Origin: CAVQND01 sp049518415 | Lineage (GTDB): Bacteria > Verrucomicrobiota > Verrucomicrobiia > Limisphaerales > UBA8199 | Length of the DNA: 64,000 nucleotides | Assembly (NCBI GenBank): GCA_049518415.1 | Contig: JBEKRX010000038.1 | Span: forward strand, 23,998-87,997 | Reading direction: 5' to 3' | Part shown: positions 37,301-45,336 of the stretch, piece by piece | How positions within the stretch are numbered: the first letter of the stretch is position 1 | How the letters are laid out: every line of letters begins with the position of its first letter | Notes under the pieces: generated by a model | Databases searched by the model: none | Told to the model about the DNA's origin: nothing | Seen by the model: the letters and a program-made list of their open reading frames with translations, nothing else | Position numbers and translations under genes: made by a program

Positions 37301-37609
37301 GGGATCGGTGCCATCCTCGAAAATCACATAGACGAAGCTGAAGCCGTAGAACGAGTAGCCGCGCACTACCTTGGCCTTGGGCACTGAGAGCATCTTGGTC
37401 GTGAGCGGGTAGGTGACTTGGTCCTGGACAATCTGGGGCGCCTGGCCGGGCCACTCGGTATAGACGATGACCTGCACGTCCGAGAGGTCGGGGATGGCGT
37501 CCAGCGGGATGTTCCTGACCGCGTAAACGCCGCCCAGCACGAGTGCGATCGTCGCCAGCAGGACGATGAACTTGTTCTTGAGCGAAAAATCGATGATGCC
37601 TTTGAGCAT
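34328..37609 (-). CDS. cusA: Heavy-metal efflux RND pump, CusA/CzcA type
   Basis: A 1093-residue inner-membrane proton-driven exporter with twelve predicted helices in the usual two-repeat layout. Motifs favour the copper/silver branch: VQVIVYTEWPGQAPQIVQDQ, GSEFMPPLYEGDLLYMPTTF, NAWTMPIKTRIDMLATGIKT and the intramembrane acidic motif GAMVDAAIIMIENAHKH near residue 405. Length is normal for the family. It should work with the adaptor (38223-39827) and outer-membrane channel (39835-41211) encoded upstream on the same strand. A 613-bp gap holding an opposite-strand toxin-antitoxin pair separates it from the adaptor gene. Confidence 0.88.
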   Translation of the reverse strand: MLKGIIDFSLKNKFIVLLATIALVLGGVYAVRNIPLDAIPDLSDVQVIVYTEWPGQAPQIVQDQVTYPLTTKMLSVPKAKVVRGYSFYGFSFVYVIFEDGTDPYWARSRVLEYLSGMSGRLPQNVTPSLGPDATGVGWAFMYSINSTNRDLAELRSMQDWYLRYQLASVEGVSEVASIGGFVKQYQVTVDPTKLRAYNLSISEVARAVKRSNGEVGGRSIELSEKEFILRVRGYVQQLDDLRKVALGVGDKGVPILLGQVANVELGPDMRRGIAELNGEGETVGGIVVVRYGANARQVILDVKKRLDAAMKGLPPDVKCTIAYDRSALIDRAVKTLEEKLLEESLVVALVCIAFLMHLRSALVAIIILPIAVLMSFLVMFGQGISSNIMSLGGIAIAIGAMVDAAIIMIENAHKHIERDQGKKPHWDIIRDAAVEVGPTLFYSLLVITVSFLPVFTLQAQEGRLFKPLAFTKTYSMGAAALLSITLAPVLMGFFIRGKIPAEEKNPLNRLLIWLYHPAIDFVIKWRWLVVTTAAVLIVWVFFPWNRLAARLLPDGKVKEWAFKVGKYFPYQNIGSEFMPPLYEGDLLYMPTTFPGISPTKAREVLQTTDKIIRRFPEVHHVFGKIGRAETATDPAPFDMIETTIMLKPEEEWPAVDIKDEAGNIIAHRRRTPDELTDVMNAAVQIPGLFNAWTMPIKTRIDMLATGIKTEVGIKVAGPDLAELERVASEIEAVVKAVPGTRSAFADRTMGGNYIQFDIDRDAIARYGLTIGDVQDVLEVALGGMPLTTTVEGLERYAVNLRYSRDFRENLGALREIVVPAPTGAQIPLGQLAKIETVHAPMGIKSEAAIPNAWIFVSVKGIDVGTYVQMARRAVNEAVAKGTIKLPSGYNILWSGQYEYMLRAQQRLMMVVPLTLLLIILIIYLNTRSAIKTAIVMLAVPFSLVGAIGILALLHYNLSVAVWVGIIALAGLDAETGVVMLLYLDLAYADWQNKGRMRNLADLRDAIYHGAVKRVRPKAMTASVIIGGLMPILWSHGTGADVMKRIATPMIGGVVTSTVMELAVYPPIFYLWRSRRLKRPAPAEGAAAASMVEP

Positions 37610-37747
37610 GGGCGTCAGGCGGGGGTAGCGGAGTGGACGAAAGATAGAGTGATGGGGCGCGAATTGGCCAGGCAGGAGGGTTCGGCAGTCCTATCCCGGT
37701 GACGCGCCTGGGCGGTTGCAGGGTTGACCGCGGGCAGTGGTGCAGAT

Positions 37748-37975
37748 ATGGTGTTTGGCGTGACGAAAGTCGAAGAAATCAAGGCAGCGATTGACAAGCT
37801 CTCGTTCCGGGAGCGCTGTGAACTCAACGCCCTGCTGCACCCTCTGCCCGATGATGAGTGGGACAAGCAGATGCGGGCAGACGCGGAGGCGGGCAGGCTG
37901 GACTGGATGATCGAAGAAGCCGAGCGCTGCGAGCGAGAGCAAAACGCCCGCGACTTTCCGCGGCCTCGGGAGTGA
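37748..37975 (+). CDS. Antitoxin partner of RelE/ParE-type toxin
   Basis: A 75-residue, acidic, mostly helical protein (VEEIKAAIDKLSFRERCELN, WDKQMRADAEAGRLDWMIEE). Its stop codon overlaps the GTG start of the toxin gene (GTGA), the usual coupling in toxin-antitoxin pairs. No clear DNA-binding fold is visible. The C-terminal half probably wraps the toxin. It lies on the strand opposite to the efflux genes, between cusA and cusB. Confidence 0.65.
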   Translation: MVFGVTKVEEIKAAIDKLSFRERCELNALLHPLPDDEWDKQMRADAEAGRLDWMIEEAERCEREQNARDFPRPRE

Positions 37976-38232
37976 GAGCGACAACCTCGCCAGAATTCTG
38001 GGAGCGCTTCTACCGGCTGCCAACAGAAGCGCAGCGGCTGGCCGAAAATAACTACCGGCTCTGGCTTGCTCACCCACACCATCCCTCGCTGTATTTCAAG
38101 CCGTTTAAGCGGCAGCTCTGGTCTGTCCGGGTGGGGCTTCACTATCGGGCAACGGGCGTCTTCATCGCCCGCGACGAGTTTCGCTGGGTGTGGATTGGCA
38201 CACATGAGGAGTACAACAAGCTTCAGGGTTGA
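37972..38232 (+). CDS. RelE/ParE-family toxin
   Basis: An 86-residue small basic protein with the family pattern FWERFYRLPTEAQRLAENNY, HPSLYFKPFKRQLWSVRVGL, YRATG and WIGTHEEYNKL. Family members cut ribosome-bound mRNA or inhibit gyrase; which applies here is unknown. It starts with GTG at 37972, overlapping the antitoxin stop by four bases. Its 3' end overlaps the 3' end of the cusB-like gene on the other strand by 10 bp. Confidence 0.75.
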   Translation: MRATTSPEFWERFYRLPTEAQRLAENNYRLWLAHPHHPSLYFKPFKRQLWSVRVGLHYRATGVFIARDEFRWVWIGTHEEYNKLQG

Positions 38233-39827
38233 GGCTCTCGCTGGCTACTGCCGTGCGCGTTAGAGTTCCCGCCATGCTGCTTGCGCCAGTTCTCCTCCGC
38301 GATCTTACCGTGCGCGACGCTGCTCGTCGGCACCAGGTCCATTTCGCACTTGGGGCATTTGCCCGGTTTGTCGGAAACCACATCGGCGTGCGCCGCCATG
38401 GGGCAGGTATAAAGCGTGGGCAGCGCCTCGGCTTTTGCGGCGGGCTGCTTCGGCTCCAGCATTTTCTGGATGGCTTCGCGAAGCTGGCTTTCAGAGTCGA
38501 GCATGAACTGGCCCGAGGTGACGATCCGGTCACCCTCCCTCAATCCGCTGAGCACTTGATAGGTATCGTTCTCAGCCTGGGGGCCAAGTGTGACGGTGCG
38601 GGGATCAAACTTCCCGCCTTCCAACGCTACGAAGACCGTGGTTTTCTCGCCGCTGCGCAAGATGGCCATGTCGGGCACCAGCAGCGCCGACGGCTCCAAT
38701 TCGGAGGTGACCTGGACGGTCGCGAACATGCCCGGCTTGAGGAAATAGCCGGGATTGTGGAACTCCATCCGCACGCGGGCCGTGCGGGTCTTCTCGTCCA
38801 CGTTTGGATAGATGTAGGTCACCCGCCCGCGAAACTCGCGGTCCGGCAGATAGGAGAGCGTCACCGCTGCTTCCTGGCCCAGCTTGATATAGACGAGGTC
38901 CTGCTCGTAAATCTCCGCCTGCACCCAGACCAATCCCAGGTCGGCCAGGCGATAAATCTTCATCCCGGCGTCCACCATCTGGCCTTCGACGACCATCTTG
39001 TCGATGACGAAGCCGTCTTGCGGCGCGAGGATACGCAGCGTTTTGCGGGGCTCTTTGGTCCGCTCCAACTCGGCAATCTGGTCATCAGAGATGTCGAAGA
39101 ACTTGAGCTTGGTCCGCGCGCTGACGCGCAACCCTTCTGCGCCGGGAGTGTTGGTCGGCGAACTGCCGGCCAGCAGATACTCCACCTGGGCGCTGTAGAG
39201 TTCGGGCGAATAGATTTCAAAGAGCGGCTCGCCGCGCCTGACCAGCGCGCCCGTGGCGTTCGCGTAAAGTTTTTCAACCCAGCCCTTGAACTTGGTGGTC
39301 ACGTCGGCCAGCGCCGTCTCGTCGTAATCAATGACGCCCACCGTTCGGACGGTCCGGCGCAGCGGCCCGCGCGTGACTGTCGCGGTGCGGATGCCCATGT
39401 TCTGAATGGTCACAGGGTCAACGGCGATGATCTGCGACTCGGCCGCCGCCTCCTCCTCCTCATACACCGGCACCATGTCCATGCCCATGCTGTCTTTGCC
39501 CGGCGCCTGCCGTACTTCGCCCGGCATCATGGTGGACTTGTAGTACTTGATCTTGCGCTCGCCCGACTTGACCGCCGCACTGCTTTGCGCGCCCGCGGTT
39601 CCTGCCTGCTTGCGAATCGGCGTGAGTTTCATGCCGCAAATCGGACAGTTGCCGGGGTTGGGCTGGACGACCTGCGGGTCCATGCCGCAAGTGTAGAGCG
39701 TCTGGCCTTCTTTGGCGGTTCCACTGGCGCTGGCGGCAGGGTTGTGGCCGGTGGAACGTCCGATGAAAAACGCGCCGGCGCCGACTGCCGCAATGGCCAT
39801 GATGGCGAAGATGGTTTTGGCTTTCAT
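38223..39827 (-). CDS. cusB: RND efflux periplasmic adaptor with two heavy-metal-binding domains (CusB type)
   Basis: A 534-residue membrane-fusion protein with one N-terminal membrane anchor (FAIMAIAAVGAGAFFIG). A heavy-metal-binding motif follows (YTCGMDPQVVQ, then CPICGMKLTP). Next is a His/Met-poor linker with YKSTMMPGEVRQAPGKDSMG, then the barrel-sandwich and beta-barrel adaptor domains (FKGWVEKLYANATGALVRRG, DGFVIDKMVVEGQMVDAG). Near the C-terminus a second metal-binding motif appears (YTCPMAAHADVV, CPKCEMDLVP). ATG 39827 lies 7 bp after the channel gene stop. It delivers periplasmic Cu/Ag or a related metal to the pump. Confidence 0.87.
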   Translation of the reverse strand: MKAKTIFAIMAIAAVGAGAFFIGRSTGHNPAASASGTAKEGQTLYTCGMDPQVVQPNPGNCPICGMKLTPIRKQAGTAGAQSSAAVKSGERKIKYYKSTMMPGEVRQAPGKDSMGMDMVPVYEEEEAAAESQIIAVDPVTIQNMGIRTATVTRGPLRRTVRTVGVIDYDETALADVTTKFKGWVEKLYANATGALVRRGEPLFEIYSPELYSAQVEYLLAGSSPTNTPGAEGLRVSARTKLKFFDISDDQIAELERTKEPRKTLRILAPQDGFVIDKMVVEGQMVDAGMKIYRLADLGLVWVQAEIYEQDLVYIKLGQEAAVTLSYLPDREFRGRVTYIYPNVDEKTRTARVRMEFHNPGYFLKPGMFATVQVTSELEPSALLVPDMAILRSGEKTTVFVALEGGKFDPRTVTLGPQAENDTYQVLSGLREGDRIVTSGQFMLDSESQLREAIQKMLEPKQPAAKAEALPTLYTCPMAAHADVVSDKPGKCPKCEMDLVPTSSVAHGKIAEENWRKQHGGNSNAHGSSQREPQP

Positions 39828-39834
39828 ATGACGG

Positions 39835-41211
39835 TCAGCGGGGAGAATTCGTCGGCGAATTCGCGGGCGGCACGCCGGCGATGAGCAGCGACAACTCCGC
39901 CAGCACGAGTTCCCGGCGCGTCCGTTCCTTGACTTCCGACAGGCGGAATTCGAGCAGTGTCCGCTCCGCGTCGATGAGATTGAAGAAGTCAATCTGGCTG
40001 GCCAAGTAGCCCGACCGCGCGATTTCGAGCGACTTCTGCGCCTTGGGGACGAGTTGATTCTGCAACAAGGCAAGGTTGCGGCTGATCTCGCGGTAGTCGT
40101 AGCTCTTCATCGCGAAATCCACCGTCAGCATGATCTGCTCGTTGGTCAGCCGAGCCTCGGCGGCACGTTTGCCTGCCTGCGCGCCGGCGATTTCCGCCGC
40201 GATCTTGTCGCGCCAAATCGGCAGCGAAACGGTGGCTGGCCCTCCCGGCAGGCGATAGAGCGTGGGGTTCGCCTGCGCGTCCACCATCAGGCCGACGCTC
40301 AAATCCGGCACCTTCGCCTTGTAGGCCAGGGCGAGCGACGCTTGCGCGCGGCGCACGTCGGCCTCCATCGCCTTGAGCCGCGGATGGCGCGCGAAGGCCG
40401 TGGCCAGCAGTTGCTCCGGCGGCGGCTCCAGCGTGGCGGCTTCGAATCGGCCGGGCATCGGGGGATCGGGCTGCTCGTTTGTCAGGCCCAGCGCCGCCTT
40501 GAACTGCGCGCGGAGCGGGTTGCGCGAGTCTTCGAGGTTGGCGATCTCGGCGCCCAAGCGGTCCTGCTCGATCTGCGCGCGATACACGTCCTGCAACGTG
40601 ACCTTGCCCACCGCGTTCCGCCCGCGCGCGCTCCGCTCCAGCTCGCCCAGCAAATCCCCCATCTCTCGGTTGATGCGGATTATTTCATCCAGGAACCAAA
40701 GCTGGTAGTAAGCGCGTTTGACCGCGAGAGCCGTTTGCAGGACCGCGCTCTCGAAGGCGTAGTATTTGGCCTGACTCTCCGCCGCCGCCAGGTTGGCGCG
40801 CCACCGCAGTTTGCCGGGGAAGACGAATTCCTGCATCAAGCCGGGCATCACCGAGGTGACGACGTTGGCGATGTCCATCTGAAAAGTGAACTGCGGGTCC
40901 GGCAGCGAGCGCTCCACGGTGATGCCCTCCACCGAGGCCGCCCAATCGAAATACGCCGCCTCCACCTGCGGTTGGTTGAGCATGGCGTAGGCGAGGAAAT
41001 GCTCGAGGCCGGAGTTGGTCGTCAGGGCCGGCAAGACGGGCCTTTGGGCGCGCGGCCGATACGTGGCGGCCACGGCCTGCGCCTGTTGGCGGGCCTCTTT
41101 CTCCCCCTTGGTAGGCGTTCCCTTGCAGCCCGTGAGCAAAAGAGCCGCCGCCAGGGCCAGGACCGAGCCCTGCCGCCACCGGGGCCTCGAGTTGCTCTGG
41201 TTTGAATTCAT
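39835..41211 (-). CDS. cusC: TolC-family outer-membrane channel lipoprotein (CusC type)
   Basis: A 458-residue protein with a lipoprotein signal (ALAAALLLTGC). It has the TolC-family duplicated helical hairpins, for example EHFLAYAMLNQPQVEAAYFD in the first half and EQLLATAFARHPRLKAMEAD in the second, plus VSLPIWRDKIAAEIAGAQAG. It should form the trimeric exit duct of the tripartite efflux system. It is first in the gene order on this strand, followed by the adaptor at 7 bp. A heptamer tandem array lies 97-159 bp upstream of its start. Confidence 0.87.
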   Translation of the reverse strand: MNSNQSNSRPRWRQGSVLALAAALLLTGCKGTPTKGEKEARQQAQAVAATYRPRAQRPVLPALTTNSGLEHFLAYAMLNQPQVEAAYFDWAASVEGITVERSLPDPQFTFQMDIANVVTSVMPGLMQEFVFPGKLRWRANLAAAESQAKYYAFESAVLQTALAVKRAYYQLWFLDEIIRINREMGDLLGELERSARGRNAVGKVTLQDVYRAQIEQDRLGAEIANLEDSRNPLRAQFKAALGLTNEQPDPPMPGRFEAATLEPPPEQLLATAFARHPRLKAMEADVRRAQASLALAYKAKVPDLSVGLMVDAQANPTLYRLPGGPATVSLPIWRDKIAAEIAGAQAGKRAAEARLTNEQIMLTVDFAMKSYDYREISRNLALLQNQLVPKAQKSLEIARSGYLASQIDFFNLIDAERTLLEFRLSEVKERTRRELVLAELSLLIAGVPPANSPTNSPR

Positions 41212-41307
41212 TCTGAAACAAGGGCAGTTGCCGCCTCAATCAAAGAGCCGAAGTCCGAGTTTTTCGCGCGGGGCCGTAATATAGAGGCCGGGTTCATTGG
41301 GTATCGA

Positions 41308-41370
41308 CTATTGGCTATTGCCTATTGGCTATTGGCTATTGGCTATTGCCTATTGGCTATTGGCTATCGG
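41308..41370. repeat. Perfect-period heptamer tandem array (CTATTGG)
   Basis: Nine units of 7 bp in register: CTATTGG, CTATTGC, CTATTGG three times, CTATTGC, CTATTGG twice, CTATCGG, then a degenerate tenth. It lies between metY and the start of the cusC-like gene, where promoter elements for the efflux genes would be expected. Confidence 0.9.
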
Positions 41371-41414
41371 CTGCGGGCGGTGGCCCTCACCTCCCGACGC
41401 TGCCGGGCTTCCCT

Positions 41415-42716
41415 TTACCCGGCCGCCGCCCGCAAGGCCTGGTCAATATCGGCCTTGATGTCTTCAACGTCTTCGAGGCCAATCGAGAGGCGGACGTAAT
41501 CTGGGGTGACGCCGGTGGCTTGCTGCTCTTGCGGGGTCAACTGCTGGTGCGTGGTCGAGGCGGGATGGATGACCAGGCTCTTGGCATCGCCGATGTTGGC
41601 GACGTGCGAGAGCAGCTTGACGGAATTGATGAACTTCCGCCCCGCTTCCAAACCGCCGTTGATGCCGAAACCCACCAAGCCGCCGAAGCCTCGCTTGAGA
41701 TATTTGGCGGCGACCTTGTGGTTCGGATCTTCGGGCAGGCCGGGATAGGTGACCCAGTTGACCAAGGGATGCTGTTTCAGCCAGCGGGCGATGGCCAGCG
41801 CGTTTTCCGAATGGCTTTGCTGGCGCAACGCCAGGGTCTCCAAGCCTTGGAGGAACAAAAAGGCGTTGAAGGGGCTCAGCGCCGGGCCGAGATCGCGCAG
41901 CCATTGAACCCGCGCTTTGATGATGAAGGCGACGTTGCCCAGACCCGGGAAGTCGCCGAAGACGTCCCAGAACTTGAGTCCGTGATAGCTCGGGTCCGGC
42001 TCGGTAAACTCAGGGAATTTGCCATTGTCCCACCGGAAGCGCCCCGAGTCGACCATCACCCCCCCAATCGAAGTGCCGTGGCCGCCGATGTATTTGGTGG
42101 CCGAGGAGACGATGATATCGGCGCCGAAATCGAACGGCCGAACCAGGCCGACACCGACAGTATTATCCACCACCAGGGGCACACCGGCCTGGTGGGCGAT
42201 GTGGGCCAGGGCCTCGAAATCCGGCACGTCGAGCTTGGGATTGCCGATGGTCTCGGCGTAGAGGGCGCGGGTCCGGGAGGTAAGCGGGCGGCGGAAGGCC
42301 TCCGGGTTGCGCGAGTCCACAAACTTCACCGTGCGGCCAAGCTTGGGCAGGGTGTAGTGGAAGAGTTGGTAGGTGCCGCCGTAGAGGTTGTTGGCCGACA
42401 CAATCTCGTCGCCGACCTGGGTGATGGCCAGCAACGCGAGCGTCTCCGCAGCCTGGCCCGAGGCGACGGCGAGGGCGCCGGTGCCGCCCTCGATGGCGGC
42501 GATGCGCTGCTCGAGGACGTCGGTGGTCGGGTTCATGATGCGGGTGTAAATGTTGCCGAACTCCTTCAACGCAAAGAGGTTGGCCGCGTGGTCGGTGCTC
42601 TTGAAGACATAGGAGGTCGTCTGGTAAATGGGCACGGCCCGCGCGCCGGTGGTCGGGTCAGGAACCTGGCCGGCATGGAGCGCGAGCGTGCTGAGGTTTT
42701 TCGATGATAGGCTCAT
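41415..42716 (-). CDS. metY: O-acetylhomoserine sulfhydrylase
   Basis: A 433-residue PLP-dependent enzyme of the Cys/Met metabolism family. It joins O-acetylhomoserine with sulfide to give homocysteine in methionine synthesis. Characteristic segments are TLALHAGQVPDPTTGARAVP, YTRIMNPTTDVLEQRIAAIE, the PLP-lysine motif SSATKYIGGHG near residue 207 and SLGLEDVED-like ending (LSIGLEDVEDIKADIDQAL). The length matches MetY rather than the shorter MetB/MetC enzymes. It is downstream-facing toward the efflux genes but separated by about 200 bp including the heptamer array. Confidence 0.9.
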   Translation of the reverse strand: MSLSSKNLSTLALHAGQVPDPTTGARAVPIYQTTSYVFKSTDHAANLFALKEFGNIYTRIMNPTTDVLEQRIAAIEGGTGALAVASGQAAETLALLAITQVGDEIVSANNLYGGTYQLFHYTLPKLGRTVKFVDSRNPEAFRRPLTSRTRALYAETIGNPKLDVPDFEALAHIAHQAGVPLVVDNTVGVGLVRPFDFGADIIVSSATKYIGGHGTSIGGVMVDSGRFRWDNGKFPEFTEPDPSYHGLKFWDVFGDFPGLGNVAFIIKARVQWLRDLGPALSPFNAFLFLQGLETLALRQQSHSENALAIARWLKQHPLVNWVTYPGLPEDPNHKVAAKYLKRGFGGLVGFGINGGLEAGRKFINSVKLLSHVANIGDAKSLVIHPASTTHQQLTPQEQQATGVTPDYVRLSIGLEDVEDIKADIDQALRAAAG

Positions 42717-42767
42717 AGGCTTCTTTGTCGTAATTCGTTTTCTATGTGTTCTCTGCGTTCTTTGCGG

Positions 42768-42959
42768 TTAATCGCTTGAAATGTGTTCCCTTTGCCAGGA
42801 AACGTCGCACACGCGCGCCTCCGGCCCGATGAGGCCGGCAAAGGGCTTGAAGTCATTCGGCTTCCCCCGATATTCGCCGGCCAGCGCGATGGAGTCGCCA
42901 GGAACATTACGAGGTTGCCGCCAAAAAGGCAAATTGTAATCTTTATAAGTTCGGGGCAT
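42768..42959 (-). CDS. Small hypothetical protein (doubtful)
   Basis: A 63-codon frame (MPRTYKDYNLPFWRQPRNVP, GEYRGKPNDFKPFAGLIGPE) in the 305-bp gap between metY and the OPT gene. The amino-acid mix looks more protein-like than most chance frames, but I recognise no family. Next to it, at about 42740-42775, lies a copy of the simple motif read on this strand as CGCAAAGAACGCAGAGAACA, common in intergenic DNA. Confidence 0.25.
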   Translation of the reverse strand: MPRTYKDYNLPFWRQPRNVPGDSIALAGEYRGKPNDFKPFAGLIGPEARVCDVSWQREHISSD

Positions 42960-43021
42960 AAGCTAGGTCTTGGATTATGGTTGCCGCCTGGCGGCGCTAA
43001 AGAGTATCAGGTTCAGCCAAC

Positions 43022-45304
43022 ATGGCGGTCGAGTTGAAGCAACGCGGAGCGGCGGGAGGGGATTTTCCTTCGTATGTCCCGGCGCAAAGGGTGATGCGCG
43101 AGCTGAGCTTGCGGGCGGTCATCGTGGGCGCCTTGCTGGGGGTGGTGTTCGGCGCCTCCTCGCTCTACCTGGTGCTCAAGGTGGGGCTGACGGTGAGCGC
43201 GTCCATCCCGGTGGCGGTGATCTCGCTGACGCTGTTCCGGTTATGGGCCAAGGCGGGCGGACGCGACGCGACGATTTTGGAAAACAACATTGTCCAGACT
43301 GCCGGCTCGGCGGGGGAGTCCATCGCCTTCGGTCTGGGCGTGACCATGCCGGCCATCCTGATCCTTGGGTTCGATCTGGCGATTGGCCGGGTGATGCTGG
43401 TGGGCCTGCTGGGCAGCCTGCTGGGCATCCTGATGATGATTCCCCTGCGGCGCGCGCTGATCGTGGCGCAGCATGGCCAGCTCAAGTATCCCGAGGGCAC
43501 CGCTTGCGCGCAGGTGCTCAAGGCGGGGGCGGCGGCGGAATCGTCCGGCGGCGCGCCGGCGGTGAGGGCCTCGACCATTTTCACCGGATTCGGGGTTGGC
43601 CTGGCTTACAAGGTCCTGATGTCGGCCTTCAAGCTTTGGAAAGACATACCGGAGCAGGTTTTCGGCCCGCCGCTGAAAGGGGGGTCGATTGCCGCCGAGA
43701 TCACGCCGGAGTTGCTGGGGGTGGGTTACATTATCGGCCCGCGCATTGGTTGTATCCTGATGGCGGGCGGAGTGCTCAGTTGCCTGGTGCTGGTGCCGCT
43801 GATCGAGTTTTTCGGCGAGGGTCTGGGCGGGGTGCTGGCGCCTGGGAGCAAGCCGATTGCCGCGATGAGTCCCGAGGAGATTCGCAGCGAGTATGTGCTG
43901 TATATCGGGGCGGGGGCGGTGGCCGCCGGGGGCATCATCAGCCTGCTGCGGTCGCTGCCCATCATCCTGGACGGCCTCCGCTCGGGGCTGGGTGATTTCA
44001 AGGCGGCGGCCGGCGCCGGCGCCCCCGTGCTCCGCACAGAACGGGACTTGCCGATGAGATTGGTCGGGGGCGGCATCCTGGGGCTGATCCTGGCCATGCT
44101 GGCCGCGCCGACGCTGCATATCAACCTGCTGGGCGCGAGCTTGATCGTCGTTTTCGGCTTCGTTTTCGTCACCGTTTCCTCCCGGCTCACCGGCGAGATC
44201 GGGTCTTCGTCGAATCCCATCTCGGGGATGACGGTGGCGACCTTGCTGGTGACCTGCCTGTGTTTTCTGGCGGTCGGCTGGACGGGGGCGACTTATTATG
44301 TGACGGCGCTATCGGTGGGGGGCATTGTGTGTGTGGCCGCCTCGAACGCGGGCGCGACCTCGCAGGACTTGAAGACGGGCTTCCTGTTGGGGGCCACGCC
44401 GCGCCATCAACAGGTTTCGATTCTGATCGGCGCAACGGCGAGCGCCCTGCTGCTGGGACCGATCCTGCTGGTGCTGAACGACACGGCCACGGTTTATGTC
44501 CCGGCGGCGCAAGTGGCCCCGGGCCTGCGCGCCCCGGCGGAGGCGAGATTGGGCGGGCTGGAAAGACTGCGGGGGCCGCAGGCCCGGGCGGATGCCAGGG
44601 CCTATCGTGTATGGCAGAAGGGCGACAGCGCGGGCGGACCGCCGGGCAGGTATCTGGTCGATGCCTCCGGGGCGGCCCGCTGGCTGGTGGACCCCGGCAT
44701 CAATGGCGCTTTCAAGGCCCGGCCCGACGGCACCGAGGTGCAGAAGTTCGCCGCGCCCAAGGCGATGCTAATGAGCTACATCATCAAAGGCATGCTCGAC
44801 CGCAAACTGCCGTGGGCTCTGGTCCTGTTCGGGGTGCTCATCGCCGTGGTGCTTGAACTGAGCGGCGTGTCATCGCTGGCCTTCGCGGTGGGAGTTTACC
44901 TGCCGATTTCCTCGTCGGCGCCGGTGTTTGTGGGCGGGCTGGTGCGCTGGCTGGTGGATCGGCGCCTGGGGCGCCGCCTCCGGGAGCGCAATCTGGACGC
45001 CGCGCAACTGGCGGCGGCCAGCGACCAGAGTCCCGGCGTGCTGCTGGCGAGCGGCTACATTGCGGGCGGCGCGATTACCGGCATTATCATTGCCTTGATG
45101 ACGGGCGCGCTGGGCGGCGCCGATTTCGCGCTGACGAAATGGGCGGAGGCGCATAACCCGTTTTTTGCCGGGCGGAATTCGGACCTGCTGGCGCTGTTGC
45201 CGTTCGCGGCGCTGAGCTGGTTTCTCTACCTGGTCGGTCGGGAATGGCTGCCGGCGGCAAAAGCCGGGAGGGCGGAACGCAAGGGCGCTGAGGCTGAGGT
45301 CTGA
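43022..45304 (+). CDS. OPT-family oligopeptide/metal-chelate transporter
   Basis: A 760-residue inner-membrane protein with about fifteen hydrophobic helices. It starts with the OPT signature region FPSYVPAQRVMRELSLRAVI, followed by NNIVQTAGSAGESIAFGLGV and HGQLKYPEGTACAQVLKAG. The C-terminal half contains MLDRKLPWALVLFGVLIAVV and VGVYLPISSSAPVFVGGLVR. Bacterial members are thought to import oligopeptides or metal-peptide chelates. A soluble loop of about 85 residues lies at roughly 505-590. It is convergent with the giant surface-protein gene; 32 bp separate the stops. Confidence 0.87.
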   Translation: MAVELKQRGAAGGDFPSYVPAQRVMRELSLRAVIVGALLGVVFGASSLYLVLKVGLTVSASIPVAVISLTLFRLWAKAGGRDATILENNIVQTAGSAGESIAFGLGVTMPAILILGFDLAIGRVMLVGLLGSLLGILMMIPLRRALIVAQHGQLKYPEGTACAQVLKAGAAAESSGGAPAVRASTIFTGFGVGLAYKVLMSAFKLWKDIPEQVFGPPLKGGSIAAEITPELLGVGYIIGPRIGCILMAGGVLSCLVLVPLIEFFGEGLGGVLAPGSKPIAAMSPEEIRSEYVLYIGAGAVAAGGIISLLRSLPIILDGLRSGLGDFKAAAGAGAPVLRTERDLPMRLVGGGILGLILAMLAAPTLHINLLGASLIVVFGFVFVTVSSRLTGEIGSSSNPISGMTVATLLVTCLCFLAVGWTGATYYVTALSVGGIVCVAASNAGATSQDLKTGFLLGATPRHQQVSILIGATASALLLGPILLVLNDTATVYVPAAQVAPGLRAPAEARLGGLERLRGPQARADARAYRVWQKGDSAGGPPGRYLVDASGAARWLVDPGINGAFKARPDGTEVQKFAAPKAMLMSYIIKGMLDRKLPWALVLFGVLIAVVLELSGVSSLAFAVGVYLPISSSAPVFVGGLVRWLVDRRLGRRLRERNLDAAQLAAASDQSPGVLLASGYIAGGAITGIIIALMTGALGGADFALTKWAEAHNPFFAGRNSDLLALLPFAALSWFLYLVGREWLPAAKAGRAERKGAEAEV

Positions 45305-45336
45305 AGCGGATGTGCGGTAGCGGGGCAAGGCGCAGG

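Noticed and set aside
42713..42907. Alternative 64-codon minus-strand frame overlapping the doubtful small gene before the OPT gene
   Set aside because: It runs into a simple repeat (RKERREHIENELRQ) and overlaps the better frame at 42768-42959.
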